From the NCBI GenBank assembly GCA_046330135.1, contig JAXLTI010000011.1, positions 1-64,000 on the forward strand: a stretch of 64,000 bases of DNA, in the 5' to 3' direction. Made by a program: the position numbers and the translations under genes. This stretch comes from CAYYFX01 sp046330135. GTDB taxonomy: Bacteria > ARS69. The notes under the pieces are model-generated. The model was given only the letters and a program-made list of their open reading frames with translations, made no database searches and had not been told where the DNA came from. How positions within the stretch are numbered: the stretch's first letter is position 1; each line of letters begins with the position of its first letter. This document shows positions 61,657 through 64,000 of the stretch, piece by piece.

Positions 61657-62699
61657 TGCCACCGGCGACCGACAGGAGGACATCGGCTGCAAAGGCGGCG
61701 GAGACGTTGGAAGAACGACCATGCGGCGTCACGGCGGTGGTGCTCGCGGACGGGCATAGCCTTGAAATCTACGAGTTCGTCGACGTAATCATGGGACGAC
61801 TCGGACGAGAGAGTGGGACCCTCATCAATTTGCGGAAGCCCGGGCATCCGGGGAGATGCGACGACTCGTACAAGGAGCACCGAAGCCCTGAGCTCGAACG
61901 GCGCGACCTCGCAGCTGTAGCAGCCTACGAGAAGCGTGTCGCCGCAGTGGGCGGGGGCGACCACGTTGTCCTTGCGGCGCTGTCCGAGGAGGTGCGCGAA
62001 CTGATAGGCAGTCCTCGGGTGGAACTTCCCGCCCTGGCATTCCAGATTCCGCGACCCCCGCACCTCGGGGGTGGATACGAGTCGGTCCTCGTGAGAATAC
62101 CCTTGGCGCTGCTAAAGGAGCCATCCGCGCGGAGAGATCTTGAGAACGTGCTCTGCGAGTGGCTGTCTACCGAGGCGGTGCTCGGGGCATGTCCGAACTT
62201 CCCGATGACGGACACGGCGGAGAGCCTGGAGAGGATCAGGACGTACTTCGACAAGCTAGAGCGAGCGATCTCGGGTCTGGCTGTGCGGAGCACGAGCCCA
62301 GTGCCTGCACGACGATCAGCCCCGCCCTCGTTCTTCCCCACGCCCGCCGGAACGCTGTGGAGTCAGGTCACCATCCGATTCCGAGACGAGGAGAACATCG
62401 TCGCTCAGATCAAGGGACGCCCGCCGCGCGAGGTCAACTTCGCAGAGATGGGCATGCGAGATCGCAGATCGGGACGCCCCTCCGTTCAGTGGGAGCTACT
62501 CCGCGATTTCGCGATTGAGCGCGGCCAGCTGGATTGGACCAGCGAATACGCCGATCGAAGGTCGCAGAAGCGGCGAGAGAATCTCGCGAAGGATCTGAAA
62601 GCCTACTTTCGGATCGACGAGGATCCGTTCGAGTGGTTGCCGGATCGGAAGGCGTGGAGGTCGAAGTTCGTGGCCTCGCCGCCTCCCGACCTCCAGTAG
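61656..62699 (+). CDS. Accessory protein of unknown function (347 aa)
   Basis: A 347-aa cytosolic protein with two regions. The first (about 20-200) is mixed alpha/beta and includes VVLADGHSLEIYEFVDVIM. The second (about 225-340) contains LWSQVTIRFRDEENIVAQIK, WELLRDFAIERGQLDW and KDLKAYFRIDEDPFEW, a layout that resembles a winged-helix or TPR-type regulator end; this is a weak resemblance. Coupled to the small gene before it. It lies in the mobile region downstream of an integrase. Confidence 0.65.
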   Translation: MPPATDRRTSAAKAAETLEERPCGVTAVVLADGHSLEIYEFVDVIMGRLGRESGTLINLRKPGHPGRCDDSYKEHRSPELERRDLAAVAAYEKRVAAVGGGDHVVLAALSEEVRELIGSPRVELPALAFQIPRPPHLGGGYESVLVRIPLALLKEPSARRDLENVLCEWLSTEAVLGACPNFPMTDTAESLERIRTYFDKLERAISGLAVRSTSPVPARRSAPPSFFPTPAGTLWSQVTIRFRDEENIVAQIKGRPPREVNFAEMGMRDRRSGRPSVQWELLRDFAIERGQLDWTSEYADRRSQKRRENLAKDLKAYFRIDEDPFEWLPDRKAWRSKFVASPPPDLQ

Positions 62700-62867
62700 A
62701 TGGACCTGCGAAATTCGTTGCCTCCGAACGGTAGCAACGGCGCCGCTTCCGGATTTTTGCTGATGTGGCCATAACCGCGCACTGCACCTTGCGATGCGCC
62801 TCCCGCGGTCCCTTCGCAAGTCGCTGACCGCACTCCATCTCGCGAAAACTCGACAGAAGGGCTGAAA

Positions 62868-62968
62868 GGTCCGGTGAGGACGTTCAGCCCGAACGGTTCG
62901 TCCCGAGGAATCGGGACTCGCCCCCCGGGAGTGCCCTCACCGGACTCCTCCTGGGGGGCTTTGCTTTG
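62868..62968 (+). ncRNA. Structured RNA ending in a strong terminator
   Basis: GTCCGGTGAGG (62869-62879) can pair with CCTCACCGGAC (62935-62945). Between them sit TCCCGA-GGAA-TCGGGA (62901-62916, GNRA loop) and CGAA/TTCG. A 12-bp terminator stem (62920-62931 with 62948-62959) is followed by TTTGCTTT; its loop contains the long-range arm, so the two pairings form a pseudoknot. It may only be the 3' end of the previous gene. Nothing else is seen in 62700-62996. Confidence 0.55.
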
Positions 62969-62996
62969 CGGCACGCGTGCGCAGGGGATCACGGCG

Positions 62997-63185
62997 ATGG
63001 AGACCAAGTGGTGTTGCTCCAAGTGTGGCGCCCTTCTCGGCGTCGATGACGGCAAGCAGGTAGCGATTCGGTACAAGGAAGCTCAGTACCTCGTTGGCGG
63101 CACGGACTACGCCGTCACGACCGTGTGTCGCCAGTGTCACACGCTGAATTCGACAGGGAGCCCGAACGAGGCGAACGAGCGGTAA
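62997..63185 (+). CDS. Zinc-ribbon protein (Com-like, 62 aa)
   Basis: METKWCCSKCGALLGVDDGK opens a 62-aa protein with a second knuckle, CRQCHTLN. The spacing and IRYKEAQYLV core resemble the small phage Com-type translational regulators, but short zinc ribbons are hard to assign. ATG 62997 follows AGGGGATC. It begins about 30 nt after the structured terminator. Confidence 0.6.
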   Translation: METKWCCSKCGALLGVDDGKQVAIRYKEAQYLVGGTDYAVTTVCRQCHTLNSTGSPNEANER

Positions 63186-63241
63186 CGGACCTCCTCTTCA
63201 CCGAGAGGTGCGCGACGCCCGAGTCGGCCATCTGAGGCGCG

Positions 63242-63272
63242 AGACGCCCGGCCAGAACGGCTGGGCGTCTTG
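63242..63272 (+). terminator. Terminator-like hairpin
   Basis: AGACGCCC-GGCC and GGCTG-GGCGTCT form a 12-pair stem with a 5-nt loop (63242-63270). Few Ts follow. It may end the zinc-ribbon gene, or occlude the start of the next gene, whose TTG begins at its last base. Confidence 0.5.
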
Positions 63273-64000
63273 CCATTCGACCGTCAGAACGACCACCGCC
63301 TCTTGGAGCGGCGACTACTTCAGCAGCTCTATCTCGGACACCTCGCGTGGCTTCGCGAACGCTGCGACGACCTGCGCGAGACCACGTCATGGCCGGACGC
63401 GGCGCGGCAGCTTGGGACGCCGGTTCCCGACCGCGCGCTACTCCCGATCCTGCATTCGGTGCGCGAGGACGGCTCGGCGGCCTGGAACCCGATCCTCCTG
63501 CTCCTCTTCTGGCCGACCCTCGAACGGATCTACCGGCGGAAGAGGCGTCGATGGGGCAAGGACGACGACGAGTTCTGGACGGACGTCCTGGCGAACTTCT
63601 CCGCGGCCATCGCGCGCCTCGATCCTGAACAGCGCCCGGAGCGCATCGCGCAGAAGGTCTTCAACGACACGGCGCGCGGCCTCTACCTGACTTGTCGACG
63701 AGGATGGGTGGTCTCGCACCGGGAAGTACTGGCCGCGGACGAGGAGCCCGACCTACGCCTCGAGGTCGAGCATCCGGACGGCCGCTGGGAGGGTGAGGAC
63801 GCCGACTGGCGCTGCGACCGCGAGTTCCGGCGCCGCCACTACCTGCGACTCCTCCGGCGGCACGTGATCGCGCCCCAGGACTACCTGCTCCTGTGCGGCA
63901 CGCGGGTCTGCGGCTGGACGATCGCCGTGTGCGCCGAGGGCCTCGGCATGACCGCGGAGTCAGCCAAGAAGCGCCTCCAGCGTGTCGAGTCGAGGATTCG
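63270..64000 (+). CDS. Sigma-70-like protein (cut by window end)
   Basis: An open frame of 243 codons with no stop before base 64000, starting at TTG 63270 (LPFDRQNDHRLLERRLLQQL). The middle shows FWPTLERIYRRKRRRWGKDD, EFWTDVLANFSAAIARLD and a downstream FNDTARGLYLT block as in sigma-factor region 2-like proteins. The C-terminus, LLLCGTRVCGWTIAVCAEGL then ESAKKRLQRVE, looks like a region-4 helix-turn-helix. Probable regulator of the mobile region. The start is uncertain because of the overlapping hairpin. Confidence 0.6.
   Translation, partial: MPFDRQNDHRLLERRLLQQLYLGHLAWLRERCDDLRETTSWPDAARQLGTPVPDRALLPILHSVREDGSAAWNPILLLLFWPTLERIYRRKRRRWGKDDDEFWTDVLANFSAAIARLDPEQRPERIAQKVFNDTARGLYLTCRRGWVVSHREVLAADEEPDLRLEVEHPDGRWEGEDADWRCDREFRRRHYLRLLRRHVIAPQDYLLLCGTRVCGWTIAVCAEGLGMTAESAKKRLQRVESRI

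Overview
This is a 64-kb, very GC-rich chromosomal segment with dense bacterial gene packing: many 4-nt ATGA/GTGA overlaps, GTG/TTG starts and strong AAGGAGG-type ribosome sites. No marker gene fixes the taxonomy. The set of a C25 (gingipain-type) protease with FG-GAP repeats and a FlgD-like C-terminal domain, secreted right-handed beta-helix proteins, bacillithiol genes and a bacterial histone-fold protein suggests an uncultured FCB-like or candidate-phylum lineage (Eisenbacteria-like). That placement is inference.

Layout. 0-6.5 kb: 52-bp tandem repeat, HAD hydrolase, membrane-anchored pseudokinase, an unlisted 58-codon histone-fold gene, rlmN, SH3 lipoprotein, sensor kinase and a TusA-like protein. 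6.6-18.6 kb: envelope and secreted proteins (OmpA with carboxypeptidase-regulatory repeats, Wzi-like barrel, small barrel, beta-helix protein, 1726-aa C25 protease). 18.7-25.7 kb: pyruvate kinase, HDOD protein, GAF-PAS-HisKA protein without an ATPase domain, a tetraheme metallophosphoesterase-like protein with an in-frame TGA at an expected Cys (candidate selenoprotein), S1/P1-like nuclease and a lone receiver. 25.8-30.9 kb: bacillithiol operon (methyltransferase, bshC, bshB, bshA, hydrolase). 31-39.7 kb: housekeeping genes (msrB, pdxH, tRNA-Leu, O-antigen ligase-like, smpB, amidase, GerMN protein, rph, rdgB).

40.0-50.7 kb: a tRNA cluster Pro-Arg-His-[island]-Lys. A 10.3-kb element is inserted at tRNA-His and flanked by perfect 47-bp repeats (40317-40363 and 50568-50614). 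It carries an integrase, an AlpA-like regulator, a primase-polymerase/SF3 helicase, terminase small and large subunits and an HNH nuclease. No portal, capsid or tail gene is present, so it looks like a phage satellite. 51-52.4 kb: a conserved unknown gene and tmRNA (ssrA; tag GKRTTADYELALAA), whose partner smpB lies 16 kb upstream.

52.6-64 kb: an accessory region. Two more beta-helix genes share a C-terminal W-G-x-L-K-x-x-[WYF]-R tail with the one at 13 kb, a possible sorting signal. They are followed by a decayed integrase tail, a lipoprotein, two tyrosine recombinases, a HARE-HTH protein, a HEPN/MauJ-like protein, an excisionase operon, unknown genes, a structured terminator RNA and a sigma-factor-like gene running off the window end.
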